Shown here one piece after another: positions 14,745 to 24,483 of a stretch of DNA of 46,990 nucleotides. Source of the stretch: Bacteroidia bacterium (GTDB taxonomy: Bacteria; Bacteroidota; Bacteroidia; Cytophagales; Cyclobacteriaceae). Position 1 is the stretch's first letter; each line of letters opens with the position of its first letter. Under the pieces are notes generated by a model that saw nothing but the letters and a program-made list of their open reading frames with translations, was not told the origin of the DNA and did not search any database. The DNA lies in the NCBI GenBank assembly GCA_030425425.1, contig JAUIAO010000049.1:1-46990 (forward strand). Reading direction: 5' to 3'. A program made the translations under genes and the position numbers.

Positions 14745-17744
14745 ATGATTCGTTTTCCCTTCTATCTATTTCTCCTTCATATCCTACAGGTTTCCATAGC
14801 ACAGGATTTTTCCGAATTAAAATACCGGGAATTAGGCCCTTATCGAGGAGGTCGGGTGACGGCTGTGGCAGGCGTTAGCTCTGAGCCTGCAACTTTTTAT
14901 ATGGGAGCCACTGGAGGTGGACTTTGGAAAACGGAAGATTACGGAATCAACTGGAAAAACATCTCGGACGGTTTCTTTAAAACGCCATCCATTGGAGCCA
15001 TCGCTGTGGCACAAAATGATCCGAATATTGTCTATGTTGGTACTGGATCAGATGGTTTGAGAAGCAATGTGATCGAAGGTCGGGGCGTATACAAATCTAT
15101 TGATTCAGGGAAGAGCTGGAAGTTTATTGGTCTGGAAAATGTGGGTCAAATAGGTGCAGTGAGAATTCACCCTGCCAATCATAATATCGTTTATGTAGCT
15201 GCTATTGGCAAAGCTTTCCAATCCAATTCGGAACGTGGCGTTTTCAAAACAATAGACGGAGGTAAAACCTGGAAAAAAGTGTTGTTCATTTCTGAAGAGA
15301 CCGGAGTTTATGATGTTGAATTTCTCCCTTCCAATTCTGAAATTCTTTTTGCATCAGCCTGGAAAGCGGAGCGGAAACCCTGGACGATCATCAGCGGAGG
15401 TACACCGGATGAAGGAGGAATTTATAAGTCTATCGATGGTGGGAAAACCTGGGATAAAATTGAGAAGGGACTTCCATCAACATATATTGGTAAAATAGAT
15501 GTTGCCGTAACGCCAGCAGATTCTAAGCTGGTTTATGCCTTAGTAGAGGCACCTGAAAATGAGGGGGGACTTTATAAATCAGAAGATCAAGGTGCATCTT
15601 TTAAATTGGTTTCGTCACATAAGGGAATCAGAACAAGACCTTTCTATTATACCAATCTGAGAGTTGATCCGAAAAATCCGGAAATACTATATTCTTTGGC
15701 TACCGGATATTATAAATCTGAGGACGGAGGGAAAAACTGGAAACGAATGAGCTCTCCTCATGGAGACAATCATGACATGTGGATCAATCCGGCAAACCCT
15801 GATATTTTTATCCAATCGAATGACGGTGGTGCCAATGTGACCTTGAATGGAGGTAAATCCTGGTCCACACAATACAATCAACCTACTGCAGAAATCTATA
15901 CTTTGGAAGTGGATGATCAGTATCCTTATTGGGTTTATGGAGGACAGCAGGATAATTACACCACGATAGCTTTGCCGAGTATGACACCTTATGGCGTTCA
16001 GTCACCAGGACGAGGATTTGTCATCAATACAGGAGGCTGCGAAACAGGTCCTGCCGTGCCAAAGCCCGGAGATCCGAATATTGTTTATTCCAATTGTAAG
16101 GGTCGGTTTGGCGTGTTTAACAAATCAACCGGTACAGAAATGCAATATTATGTGGGTGCTTCGAATATATATGGTCACAATCCTAATGAATTGGAATACA
16201 GGTTCCAGAGAGTTTCCCCGATACATGTTTCTCCGCATGATCCAAGTGTGATTTACCACTGCAGCCAGTTTGTGCATCGCACCACAGATGAGGGCAAAAC
16301 CTGGGAGACGATTTCACCAGATCTGACCGCCTTTGAGGCAGACAAGCAGGTGATTTCTGGTGCGCCGATTACCAGAGACATTACAGGCGAGGAATTTTAT
16401 AGCACTATTTATTCAATTCGTGAATCGACCGTTGAGCAAGGAGTGATTTGGGTAGGGGCCAATGATGGCCCTGTTCATGTGACTAGAGATGGAGGTAAAA
16501 CATGGACGAATGTCACTCCCAAGAAGCTTCCAAAAGGTGGTCGGGTGGATGCCGTGGAGCCATCACCACATGATCCAGCCAAAGCCTATATCGCTGTGAT
16601 TCGAAATCAATTGGGTGACACTAAACCGTATCTCTACAAGACTTCTAATTACGGCAAGACTTGGGAGTTACTTTCTGACGATGAAAGTGGAATTCCTACG
16701 AACTGTCCGACCAGAGTCATTCGTGAAGATCCTATGCGAGAAGGATTGCTGTTTGCAGGCACTGAATATGGGATGTACATATCCATGAATGATGGAAAAA
16801 GCTGGGAAGCTTTTCAGAATAACTTACCAGTTGTTCCAATTACCGATATCAAAATCCATCGGGGAGATTTGGTGCTTTCTACTATGGGAAGAGGGTTTTG
16901 GGTGATGGATGAAATTACTGTGCTCAGGCAATGGAATCAGCCAACGGTAAATACATTGTATAAACCCGGTAATGCCTATCGGTACCGCTACCCATCTGGA
17001 GCCTGGGGTAGTGATGGGCCACGATATCCACGAGCTTCTGCGAAAATAGACTATTATCTACACGAGAAATCCGAATCTCCTCTTCGATTAGAAATTGAAA
17101 ATGGGCAGGGAGAAATACTTTATCATATTGTGAGCGATACGGCGAAGTTGAAAAAGGAAGAAATGAAGGTGATTCGTGACATGTCTACGGAAAATGTTCG
17201 TTTCATCACTAACAAGTCACTGACCAATAAGCAAGGACTGAACAGGTTTGAATGGAATATGGATCGATTGGGCGTGTGGGATGAAAAGGATTCCAGAAGG
17301 TATAAAAATGGCCCCATGTTGCCTCCGGGGAAATACACAGCTACCCTATCGAGTGAAGATTGGTCAGCTGAGCAGAGTTTTGAATTGTTGATTGATCCGA
17401 GAATTGAAAAAATGGGTGTCACAAAAGATGATCTGCTTAAACAAGCCGAACTACAACATCAAGTGATGGCACTTTTGGAAAATGCAAAGCGGAAAGAAGC
17501 GGAGTTGGAAGATCAGATCAAAGAACTAAAGAAAGAAGAAAAGCCAGACCATGATCATATCGAGAACCTTCAGTCAACTTTGGATGAGCTTAAAACTGCC
17601 GATGGTATTTACATGAAACCCATGTTGATTGATCAGATTTCTTATCTCTACTACATGATTGCTGAAGCTGATCAGCTTCCCGGAAAGGATGCATATGATC
17701 GGTATGATGTGTTGAAAGCCCAGTTTGAGGGGTTGGGTGGATGA
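14745..17744 (+). CDS. Large secreted BNR/VPS10 (sortilin)-like repeat protein
   Basis: A 999-residue exported protein with signal peptide FLLHILQVSIAQ. It carries many Asp-box/BNR motifs of the S-x-D-x-G-x-T-W type (SIDSGKSWKF, TIDGGKTWKK, SIDGGKTWDK, DGGKNWKR, TRDGGKTWTN, MNDGKSWEAF). These form two beta-propellers like those of sortilin/VPS10 and xyloglucanase-type GH74 proteins, and databases often call such proteins glycosyl hydrolases. I see no proof of hydrolase activity. A beta-sandwich region follows (about 740-890), then a charged coiled coil (about 900-955: KRKEAELEDQIKELKKEE). No T9SS sorting domain is present. Substrate and role are unknown; a peptidase-associated or glycan-binding role is possible. 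Confidence 0.85.
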   Translation: MIRFPFYLFLLHILQVSIAQDFSELKYRELGPYRGGRVTAVAGVSSEPATFYMGATGGGLWKTEDYGINWKNISDGFFKTPSIGAIAVAQNDPNIVYVGTGSDGLRSNVIEGRGVYKSIDSGKSWKFIGLENVGQIGAVRIHPANHNIVYVAAIGKAFQSNSERGVFKTIDGGKTWKKVLFISEETGVYDVEFLPSNSEILFASAWKAERKPWTIISGGTPDEGGIYKSIDGGKTWDKIEKGLPSTYIGKIDVAVTPADSKLVYALVEAPENEGGLYKSEDQGASFKLVSSHKGIRTRPFYYTNLRVDPKNPEILYSLATGYYKSEDGGKNWKRMSSPHGDNHDMWINPANPDIFIQSNDGGANVTLNGGKSWSTQYNQPTAEIYTLEVDDQYPYWVYGGQQDNYTTIALPSMTPYGVQSPGRGFVINTGGCETGPAVPKPGDPNIVYSNCKGRFGVFNKSTGTEMQYYVGASNIYGHNPNELEYRFQRVSPIHVSPHDPSVIYHCSQFVHRTTDEGKTWETISPDLTAFEADKQVISGAPITRDITGEEFYSTIYSIRESTVEQGVIWVGANDGPVHVTRDGGKTWTNVTPKKLPKGGRVDAVEPSPHDPAKAYIAVIRNQLGDTKPYLYKTSNYGKTWELLSDDESGIPTNCPTRVIREDPMREGLLFAGTEYGMYISMNDGKSWEAFQNNLPVVPITDIKIHRGDLVLSTMGRGFWVMDEITVLRQWNQPTVNTLYKPGNAYRYRYPSGAWGSDGPRYPRASAKIDYYLHEKSESPLRLEIENGQGEILYHIVSDTAKLKKEEMKVIRDMSTENVRFITNKSLTNKQGLNRFEWNMDRLGVWDEKDSRRYKNGPMLPPGKYTATLSSEDWSAEQSFELLIDPRIEKMGVTKDDLLKQAELQHQVMALLENAKRKEAELEDQIKELKKEEKPDHDHIENLQSTLDELKTADGIYMKPMLIDQISYLYYMIAEADQLPGKDAYDRYDVLKAQFEGLGG

Positions 17745-17785
17745 TGGTATTCCAATCACTTAATCATCCACTCACTAAACTCCAA

Positions 17786-18658
17786 TCAAGGGATCCACTT
17801 GATATTGCTAAAGTCTGGCTTACGCTTTTCTAAGAATGCATTACGGCCTTCTTTAGCTTCTTCGGTCATGTAAGCAAGTCTGGTTGCTTCTCCAGCAAAT
17901 ACCTGCTGACCTACCATGCCATCATCAGTAAGGTTGAAGGCAAATTTCAGCATTTTGATTGATGTTGGAGATTTTTGGAGGATTTCCAAAGCCCATTGGT
18001 AGGCAGTCATTTCCAGTTCATCATGGGGGACAGAAGCATTAACCATTCCCATGTCAAAAGCTTCGTCAGCTGAGTAGTTTCTCCCTAGGAAGAAAATTTC
18101 TCGAGCTCTTTTCTGACCGATCATTTTAGCCAGGTATGCTGAGCCGTATCCACCATCAAAGCTCGTCACATCAGCATCCGTCTGCTTGAAAACGGCATGC
18201 TCCTTACTTGCCAAAGTGAGATCACAAACTACGTGTAGTGAATGTCCACCACCTACAGCCCAGCCAGGCACTACGGCAATCACCACCTTTGGCATCATAC
18301 GTATGAGCCGCTGCACTTCCAGAATATTCAGCCTGTGCATCCCATCATCACCTACATAGCCCTGATGTCCACGAGCTTTTTGATCACCACCCGAGCAAAA
18401 CGCCCAACCACCATCTTTAGGTGAAGGACCTTCTGCGGAGAAGAGTACTACTCCGATATTGGTGTCTTCTCGGGCATCGAGAAATGCGTCAAAAAGTTCT
18501 GAAGTGGTTTTTGGACGGAACGCATTTCTAACCTCCGGTCTGTTGAAGGCAATTCGGGCCACCTTGCCGCACTTTTTGTAAGTGATATCTTCATATTCCT
18601 TTACTGTTTTCCAGTCGGGTGCTGCGATATTTTCGAGTTTCAGACGATCTTTTGACAT
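17786..18658 (-). CDS. menB: 1,4-dihydroxy-2-naphthoyl-CoA synthase
   Basis: It closes the second ring in menaquinone synthesis, turning o-succinylbenzoyl-CoA into 1,4-dihydroxy-2-naphthoyl-CoA. I start it at ATG 18658 (MSKDRLKLENI), giving 290 residues; the ATG 48 bases upstream adds a non-homologous leader. Family residues are visible: IAFNRPEVRNAFRPKTTSEL, FCSGGDQKARG with the oxyanion glycines, AVVPGWAVGGGHSLHVVCDLTLAS, and TDADVTSFDGGYGSAYLA. The crotonase fold and these motifs are diagnostic for MenB. Menaquinone is the expected quinone for the NrfD and cytochrome modules elsewhere in the window. It is divergent from bioD. Confidence 0.95.
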   Translation of the reverse strand: MSKDRLKLENIAAPDWKTVKEYEDITYKKCGKVARIAFNRPEVRNAFRPKTTSELFDAFLDAREDTNIGVVLFSAEGPSPKDGGWAFCSGGDQKARGHQGYVGDDGMHRLNILEVQRLIRMMPKVVIAVVPGWAVGGGHSLHVVCDLTLASKEHAVFKQTDADVTSFDGGYGSAYLAKMIGQKRAREIFFLGRNYSADEAFDMGMVNASVPHDELEMTAYQWALEILQKSPTSIKMLKFAFNLTDDGMVGQQVFAGEATRLAYMTEEAKEGRNAFLEKRKPDFSNIKWIP

Positions 18659-18729
18659 AATCGAAGTTGTTTTGATGTTTTGGGGTGGTGAAATTATGGA
18701 TTTCAACCCATAAAGAAAAAGTCCGGTTA

Positions 18730-18737
18730 TAACTTCG
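18730..18737 (+). promoter_or_regulatory. Candidate -7 promoter element for bioDA
   Basis: TAACTTCG followed by CACC and ATG fits the Bacteroidota -7 pattern TAnnTTTGC placed just before a start codon, with one T-to-C difference. I see no good -33 TTTG at the expected distance. A similar CAACTTCGC occurs upstream of nadA (20696-20704). Confidence 0.35.
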
Positions 18738-18741
18738 CACC

Positions 18742-19350
18742 ATGAACTATTTCGTGACAGCTATAGGGACCGATAGTGGGAAGACCGTAATCAGCGCGAT
18801 TCTGGTAGAAATGCTCAAAGCAGATTACTGGAAACCTGTACAGGCGGGACGACCAAGAGATACAGATGCGGTAAAAGCTTTGATCAGCAATACTGAAACC
18901 ATTTTTCATCCAGAGACATATCTACTCAATACTCCGGCATCACCTCACGCTGCAGCTAAAATTGACAAGGTAGAAATTGATTTGAATGAATTTCATGTGT
19001 TGGAAACAGGAGATGATTTGATTATAGAAGGAGCTGGAGGGGTGTTGGTGCCACTGAATGATGAGGATGTTGTATTGGATTTAGTTCCTCGACTGCACTC
19101 GGAAATCATTCTGGTTTCTAACCTTTATCTAGGCAGTATCAATCACACTTTACTGACAGCCGAAGTAATCAAATCCAGAGGTTACAAAGTGAAAGGAATT
19201 ATTTTTAATGGACCATCTAATCCAGAAAGTGAAGATATCATTTTGAAAAAAACCGGTTATAAACTACTGCTCAAAGTTGATCAGGAGGAAGAGATGACCA
19301 AAGAAACGATATTGAAATACGCAGAAAAACTGAAAGAATCGTGGGACTAG
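18742..19350 (+). CDS. bioD: Dethiobiotin synthase
   Basis: It carboxylates 7,8-diaminopelargonate to dethiobiotin with ATP, the penultimate step of biotin synthesis. The 202-residue protein starts YFVTAIGTDSGKTVISAIL, a modified Walker A in which the first Gly of the E. coli GTDTEVGKT loop is Ala; as I recall, this variant is common in the phylum. YWKPVQAGRP and LIIEGAGGVLVPLND (family motifs for substrate and metal) are present. bioA follows with a 10-base overlap, so the two are coupled. No bioB, bioF or bioC is in the window. Confidence 0.93.
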   Translation: MNYFVTAIGTDSGKTVISAILVEMLKADYWKPVQAGRPRDTDAVKALISNTETIFHPETYLLNTPASPHAAAKIDKVEIDLNEFHVLETGDDLIIEGAGGVLVPLNDEDVVLDLVPRLHSEIILVSNLYLGSINHTLLTAEVIKSRGYKVKGIIFNGPSNPESEDIILKKTGYKLLLKVDQEEEMTKETILKYAEKLKESWD

Positions 19351-20618
19351 GAGATTTAAAAAAAGCAGACTTAAAAAATATTTGGCACCCGTTTTCTCCT
19401 CTCGGTGGACGAGAACCCTTGATGGTCAAAAAGGCCAAAGGAGTTTATCTCTACACGCCAGATGGACGCAAAATCATTGATGCCATATCATCATGGTGGG
19501 TAAATATTCACGGACATGCACACCCCAAAATCGCTAAGGCAGTGGGCAAACAGGCCAAGCGACTGGAGCAGGTGATTTTTGCCGGATTCACCCATGAACC
19601 AGCGGCCAGACTTTCGAAAACATTGATGCGCATTCTGCCCAAAAATCAGGGTAAGATCTTCTTCTCTGATGATGGAAGTACTTCTGTAGAGGTAGCATTG
19701 AAACTTGCTATTCAATATTGGCACAATCAGGGAATTCAGCGAAAAGAAATCATTGCTATCGAGGGGGCTTATCACGGCGACACTTTTGGAAGTATGTCTA
19801 TCGGTGACAGAGGAGTGTTTTCTATGCCTTTTTTCGATTATTTGTTTGAGGTGAAGTTTGTTCCATTTCCAGAAGGCGATGGACAAAATGCCATCAATGC
19901 AATGAAGGAAATCGTCTCAGAAAATACCGCTGCATTCATTTTTGAACCATTGGTACAGGGAGCTTCTGGTATGCGTATGTACTCAGCCGACGTGCTCGAT
20001 AATTTGATCGGATTGGTACAGGAAAAAGGAGGAATCTGTATTGCTGATGAAGTAATGACCGGATTTGGAAGAACGGGTAAAACCTTTGCTACTGATTACC
20101 TTCAAAATGTGCCAGATATTTATTGTATGTCAAAGGGCATCACAGGAGGTTTTTTGCCAATGGGTGTGACCTCTGCCAGCAAATCAATCGTGGAAGCATT
20201 CGATGAAGATGTGGCCGCTAAGACTTTTTTTCATGGACATTCCTACACGGCAAACCCACTGGCTTGTGCAGCTGCCAATGCAAGCATGAGTTTGTTGCTC
20301 AAGAAAAAGACACAGGACAATATTCGTCGGATATCGAGCAAACATCAGGAATTCCTCAGTGATTTTGAACAGCCGGATTTTGTTGCTGATGTGCGCTCTC
20401 AGGGTACTATTCTAGCCATCGAAATAGCGGCGGATGATGCGGGATATGTCAGTAAAATAAAAGAGAAGATATATGATTTTTTTCTTGCAAAAGATTTGCT
20501 GGTTAGACCTTTGGGAAACGTGATCTATTTGATTCCTCCATACATCATTACAAATGAAGAATTAGACCTGATCTATGAAGCAATCAACGATTTTATGGAG
20601 GTGTTAAAATCGAAGTAA
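19341..20618 (+). CDS. bioA: Adenosylmethionine-8-amino-7-oxononanoate aminotransferase
   Basis: A PLP enzyme that converts KAPA to 7,8-diaminopelargonate using S-adenosylmethionine as amino donor, the step before BioD. The 425-residue sequence has IWHPFSPL and ISSWWVNIHGHAHP (BioA-specific), GAYHGDTFGSMSIGD, CIADEVMTGFGRTGKTFA and the PLP lysine in YCMSKGITGGFLPMG (Lys265). The start is GTG at 19341, inside the end of bioD; no ATG lies before the conserved region. A weak terminator-like hairpin follows at 20629-20650. Confidence 0.94.
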   Translation: MGLGDLKKADLKNIWHPFSPLGGREPLMVKKAKGVYLYTPDGRKIIDAISSWWVNIHGHAHPKIAKAVGKQAKRLEQVIFAGFTHEPAARLSKTLMRILPKNQGKIFFSDDGSTSVEVALKLAIQYWHNQGIQRKEIIAIEGAYHGDTFGSMSIGDRGVFSMPFFDYLFEVKFVPFPEGDGQNAINAMKEIVSENTAAFIFEPLVQGASGMRMYSADVLDNLIGLVQEKGGICIADEVMTGFGRTGKTFATDYLQNVPDIYCMSKGITGGFLPMGVTSASKSIVEAFDEDVAAKTFFHGHSYTANPLACAAANASMSLLLKKKTQDNIRRISSKHQEFLSDFEQPDFVADVRSQGTILAIEIAADDAGYVSKIKEKIYDFFLAKDLLVRPLGNVIYLIPPYIITNEELDLIYEAINDFMEVLKSK

Positions 20619-20628
20619 TTGAGATAAA

Positions 20629-20650
20629 ACCATAAGATTGTGGTATTTTT
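20629..20650 (+). terminator. Probable weak terminator after bioA
   Basis: ACCATAA pairs with TTGTGGT (one G-T pair, tight loop), followed by ATTTTTATT. The stem is short, so termination may be partial. It precedes the nadA promoter region. Confidence 0.4.
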
Positions 20651-20764
20651 ATTAAAATGTCATTTAATTATCTCATAATAATCTGAGTTCTTGTGCAACT
20701 TCGCGGTTATTTCATTTGTTAAGCACCCACAGGCATAATATCAACCAGAACAACCCACCACAAC

Positions 20765-21721
20765 ATGAGTGATTTAAAAGTTACCCCGTTTACGGACGAA
20801 GAGTTAAAAGTTGAAATCAGGAAGCTGATCAAAGAGAAAAACGCTGTGTTGCTGGCACATTTCTATCAGGAAGGTGATATCCAGGATTTGGCGGATTATG
20901 TAGGAGATAGCCTTGGTTTATCTCAGCAAGCTGCAAAAACGGATGCAGATATGATTGTTTTCGCGGGGGTGCATTTCATGGCCGAAACAGCGAAAATTAT
21001 CAACCCGTCAAAAAAGGTGGTAATTCCGGATTTGGCAGCTTCTTGTTCACTGTCTGAGTCTTGCCCTACGCCTGATTTTAAGTCTTTCGTTGAAGCTCAT
21101 GCGGATCACACAGTTGTTTCATACATCAACTGTTCTGCTGAGATCAAAGCATTGAGCGATATCATCTGTACCTCTGCGAATGCTGTGAAGGTGGTAAAGT
21201 CTATTCCCGAAGATCAGCCAATCATTTTTGCTCCAGATAAGAATCTTGGGGCTTACGTGATGAAACAAACAGGAAGAAAAATGTTGCTTTGGGATGGAGC
21301 TTGTATGGTGCACGAAGCATTCAATATCGATAAGATTTTAAAACTTCACGAAGAGCATCCCGATGCTACATTTATAGCTCATCCAGAGTCAGAAGATCAT
21401 ATTTTGAAAGTGGCCAAGTACGTGGGATCTACCACAGGAATGATCAACTATGTGAAAAATGACCCAGCTCAGAAGTTTATTGTAGGAACTGAAGTGGGAA
21501 TACTACATCAAATGCACAAAGAAGTGCCGGAGAAGATTTTGATCCCAGCACCTGTGAATGATGAGACTTGTAACTGTAGTGAATGTGGTTTCATGAAAAT
21601 GAATACATTGGAGAAACTATATCTCTGCTTGAAAAACGAACAGCCGGAGATCAATGTGCCTGAGAGCATACGTGAGCGTGCAATGTTGCCCATTCAGCGA
21701 ATGCTGGATCTTTCCAAATAA
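20765..21721 (+). CDS. nadA: Quinolinate synthase
   Basis: It condenses iminoaspartate with dihydroxyacetone phosphate to quinolinate in de novo NAD synthesis, and is a [4Fe-4S] enzyme. The 318 residues show [20 protein letters not shown] at the start, [33 protein letters not shown] and [19 protein letters not shown]. The three cluster cysteines are most likely C135 (ICTSANA), that in GACMVHE, and that in ECGFMKMN. It is followed 3 bases later by nadB, the enzyme that makes its unstable substrate. The length fits the shorter bacterial form. Confidence 0.96.
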   Translation: MSDLKVTPFTDEELKVEIRKLIKEKNAVLLAHFYQEGDIQDLADYVGDSLGLSQQAAKTDADMIVFAGVHFMAETAKIINPSKKVVIPDLAASCSLSESCPTPDFKSFVEAHADHTVVSYINCSAEIKALSDIICTSANAVKVVKSIPEDQPIIFAPDKNLGAYVMKQTGRKMLLWDGACMVHEAFNIDKILKLHEEHPDATFIAHPESEDHILKVAKYVGSTTGMINYVKNDPAQKFIVGTEVGILHQMHKEVPEKILIPAPVNDETCNCSECGFMKMNTLEKLYLCLKNEQPEINVPESIRERAMLPIQRMLDLSK

Positions 21722-21724
21722 AAT

Positions 21725-23281
21725 ATGCGAGATTTTGATTTTCTAGTCATTGGTTCAGGAGTCGCCGGATTGACCTTCGCGATCAAGGCGGCCCAAAAAC
21801 ATCCTGATAAAAAGGTAGCTATTGTCACCAAATCTCAGGCTAGTGAATCAAATACAAAATATGCGCAGGGAGGAATAGCTGTGGTGCAGAATGAGTTTTC
21901 TGATTCTTTCGAGCAGCATGTACAAGATACACTTCGAGCTGGAGATGGTTTGTGTGATGAGGAAGTGGTGAGATTGGTAGTAACCGAAGGACCACAACGT
22001 CTCGATGAACTCATTGCCTGGGGAGCGAGCTTTGACGAAAACAATGAAGGCACATACGATCTTGGGAGAGAAGGCGGACATACACATCATCGGATTCTTC
22101 ACCATAAGGATATCACAGGAAAAGAAATAGAAACCAAGTTACTGACCCAGATCAGTCTTTTGGAGAATATAGAGATGCTTTCTGAGCATTTTGCCATAGA
22201 TCTGATTACTCAGCATCATATTGCCGGATGGAAAGGTAAGAAAGAAGATCTTCAGTGCTACGGAGCCTATGTGCTCAATAAGCAAACAGAGAAGATTGAG
22301 ACTTTTATTTCTAAAGTCACAATGCTAGCCTCTGGTGGTGCGGGACAAGTCTACCAGACGACAACCAATCCTAAGATTGCAACAGGAGACGGAATAGCCA
22401 TGGCCTATCGTGCCAAGGCAAGAATAGAGGGTGTGGAGTTTATTCAGTTTCACCCTACGGCGCTTTTTGATCATGGGGAGTCTAGCCCATCTTTTTTGAT
22501 TTCAGAGGCTGTTCGCGGTTTTGGTGCACACCTTAAGAATGGAAAAGGAGAGCGGTTCATGCTCAAATATGACGAGCGAGCTGAGTTGGCTAGTCGAGAC
22601 ATTGTCTCCAGGGCTATCGACAATGAGATGAAAAAGAGTGGTGATGAATGTGTTTTTCTCGATTGTTCACATCTGGATATGGAGGCTTTTGAAAAGCATT
22701 TTCCGAATATCCTGGAGAAGTGCCAAAGCATGGGGCTGGATCTGACTAAAGACATGATTCCTGTAGTACCAGCAGCTCATTATATCTGCGGTGGAATAAA
22801 AACGAATCAGCAGGGCCAGACGACTGTAGGCAACTTGTATGCCTGTGGAGAATGCGCTCATACAGGGCTTCATGGCGCTAATCGATTGGCAAGTAATTCA
22901 CTTTTGGAAGCTTTGGTTTTTGCTCATAGGTGTTTTCTTTCAGCTTCGGAGCTGATAGAATCCACAAGCATTCCAAATGGAATACCTGAATGGAATGAAG
23001 ATGGCACTTCTCTGCCAGACGAATTGATTTTGATTACTCACAATCGTCGTGAGCTTCAGGCGCTGATGAGTGATTATGTAGGGATCATTCGATCAGAAGA
23101 GCGGTTACAGAGAGCTTTGAATCGACTAAAAGTCATCAACGAAGAGAACGAAGCGCTGTATAAAAGATCCAAAATCTCCCCTCAACTGTCTGAGTTGAGA
23201 AATCTCATTTCCGTAGCTTATCTCATCATTCGCAAGTCAATAGAGAGGAAGGAGAATGTTGGGGCTTTCTTTAGGCTTTAA
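21725..23281 (+). CDS. nadB: L-aspartate oxidase
   Basis: An FAD flavoprotein that oxidises L-aspartate to iminoaspartate, the first step of de novo NAD synthesis. The 518 residues contain the FAD-binding VIGSGVAGLTFAIKAA (G-x-G-x-x-G), the NadB signatures KYAQGGIAVV and GGHTHHRILHHKDITGKEIE, FIQFHPTALF, and GLHGANRLASNSLLEALVFA for the second FAD contact. The C-terminal helical domain has LQALMSDYVGIIRSEERL. It is tightly linked to nadA. Its 3' end overlaps the convergent helical-protein gene by 11 bases. Confidence 0.96.
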   Translation: MRDFDFLVIGSGVAGLTFAIKAAQKHPDKKVAIVTKSQASESNTKYAQGGIAVVQNEFSDSFEQHVQDTLRAGDGLCDEEVVRLVVTEGPQRLDELIAWGASFDENNEGTYDLGREGGHTHHRILHHKDITGKEIETKLLTQISLLENIEMLSEHFAIDLITQHHIAGWKGKKEDLQCYGAYVLNKQTEKIETFISKVTMLASGGAGQVYQTTTNPKIATGDGIAMAYRAKARIEGVEFIQFHPTALFDHGESSPSFLISEAVRGFGAHLKNGKGERFMLKYDERAELASRDIVSRAIDNEMKKSGDECVFLDCSHLDMEAFEKHFPNILEKCQSMGLDLTKDMIPVVPAAHYICGGIKTNQQGQTTVGNLYACGECAHTGLHGANRLASNSLLEALVFAHRCFLSASELIESTSIPNGIPEWNEDGTSLPDELILITHNRRELQALMSDYVGIIRSEERLQRALNRLKVINEENEALYKRSKISPQLSELRNLISVAYLIIRKSIERKENVGAFFRL

Positions 23282-23822
23282 CGCTTTTTTTGATTTGCTC
23301 AAACTGTCTGTTCACCGAATTCTTAATGCCGGGAGAGAGAGAATCCAAATATTGATCCTGAGTCAAATAGTCCAATTCAGTGATTAGTTCAGGAAATTTT
23401 TTCAATACTTTCATCACGAACCGAAATGCCATCATTCGAATGGAAGGAATCAATTTAGGAGATTCCCAAATATTCATGCAGATATCAAAAAGCTCGCCTT
23501 CCTGCTCTTCATTTAGTTGCATTCTGGAAAGAATCTTGATCAATTCTCGCTGATGACCGTCAGGTTTTCCAGGAATTGCTTTGATGAAATCACTCACTTT
23601 AGGAAGTAAACGAGCGTCATTTTCTTCCATTAGATGAAAAATAATCCAGCATGAGCGCCAGTTTTGAGGACGTTGATTAGTGGTAGAAAGCTCCATCGCC
23701 TCCCAAAACAAATTTGGATTTTGTTTGAAGTAGCCAAGGATTATTTCCTTGGGTACAGGGGAAGAGAGGATTTCTGTAAGTGAGCGCTCTTTCATCCTAC
23801 TAATTTCAGGAATTTTGGCCAA
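23271..23822 (-). CDS. Helical protein of unknown function (HEAT-like)
   Basis: A 183-residue protein predicted to be all-helical, with alternating amphipathic segments (NPNLFWEAMELSTTNQRPQNWRSC, LIKILSRMQLNEEQEGELFDICMNIWE, IRMMAFRFVMKVLKKFPELITELDYL). These suggest HEAT/ARM-type repeats, but no family is certain. I have seen similar short proteins annotated as hypothetical in this phylum. It has no signal peptide, so it is cytosolic. A palindrome TTTGTAAC-TTTT-GTTACAAA sits 8 bases upstream of its start, in the region shared with the cytochrome c gene. Confidence 0.7.
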   Translation of the reverse strand: MAKIPEISRMKERSLTEILSSPVPKEIILGYFKQNPNLFWEAMELSTTNQRPQNWRSCWIIFHLMEENDARLLPKVSDFIKAIPGKPDGHQRELIKILSRMQLNEEQEGELFDICMNIWESPKLIPSIRMMAFRFVMKVLKKFPELITELDYLTQDQYLDSLSPGIKNSVNRQFEQIKKSVKA

Positions 23823-23829
23823 TAATTGT

Positions 23830-23849
23830 TTTGTAACTTTTGTTACAAA
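23830..23849. promoter_or_regulatory. Palindromic operator candidate, TTTGTAAC-N4-GTTACAAA
   Basis: Perfect 8-bp arms with a 4-base spacer lie between the divergent helical-protein gene (8 bases away) and the cytochrome c gene (about 100 bases away). The size and symmetry suit a Crp/Fnr-type or similar dimeric regulator. Which of the two genes it controls is not decided by the sequence. Confidence 0.5.
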
Positions 23850-23950
23850 TATTATACGACCCTCTGACTTTCATCATATTCTACTGTGTTTGCCTGATCT
23901 AACTTCATGTCATGAAATAAAGTTATTCAGAGGCTTAGAATACTATAATC

Positions 23951-24367
23951 ATGAAAAACACACACACTTTATTAACCATTTTTTTTGCCATTTTTTTCAT
24001 TAGTGCCGGTATGGTCGTCAAGACTACCGTAGATCAGGAGCCATGGGTGGTTCCTGGTAAGTACAAAAAGATGGAGAATCCAACTGATCCTTCTGACAAG
24101 GAGGGATTGATGATCGCGAAAAGACTGTGGTCTAAGCACTGCAAGTCCTGTCATGGGGTGAAAGGCCTGGGTGATGGGTCCAAAGCTGCAGAATTGGATA
24201 CACCGAGCGGTGATTTCTCTACCAAAGCATTTCAGGCTCAATCTGACGGTGAACTTTACTATAAGACTGTAGAGGGACGAGGAGATATGCCTGCATATGA
24301 CAAGAAAATCCCAGAGGAAGAAGACCGCTGGCTCCTAGTCAACTTCATGCGCACATTTGGAGAATAA
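23951..24367 (+). CDS. Monohaem cytochrome c, periplasmic
   Basis: A 138-residue class I c-type cytochrome. The N-terminal hydrophobic segment LLTIFFAIFFISAG is a signal or anchor. The haem site is CKSCH (64-68), and the distal methionine is probably in RGDMPAYDKK, with the terminal helix EDRWLLVNFMRTFG. It is an electron carrier in the periplasm. It begins a cluster of cytochromes and a beta-barrel gene on the plus strand, leading to the cytochrome maturation gene ccsBA. A hairpin without a T-tract follows (24401-24420). Confidence 0.88.
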   Translation: MKNTHTLLTIFFAIFFISAGMVVKTTVDQEPWVVPGKYKKMENPTDPSDKEGLMIAKRLWSKHCKSCHGVKGLGDGSKAAELDTPSGDFSTKAFQAQSDGELYYKTVEGRGDMPAYDKKIPEEEDRWLLVNFMRTFGE

Positions 24368-24400
24368 GCATTGAAGCTACCAATATGCTTTAGTTTGTCG

Positions 24401-24420
24401 AGGTGTCCTTCTGGACACCT
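24401..24420 (+). other. Stem-loop between the two cytochrome genes
   Basis: AGGTGTCC/GGACACCT form a perfect 8-bp stem with a TTCT tetraloop. No T-run follows, so it may stabilise the transcript or attenuate it rather than terminate it. Confidence 0.55.
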
Positions 24421-24483
24421 TGGTGAGCATCATTATTAGTAGTAGTAAATGCTATTCACTTCACACCTTAATCAGTATATGTT

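Noticed and set aside
14745-17744. Naming the BNR-repeat protein a sialidase or xyloglucanase
   Set aside because: Asp-boxes alone are structural; I do not see the sialidase arginine triad or a confident GH74 catalytic pair.
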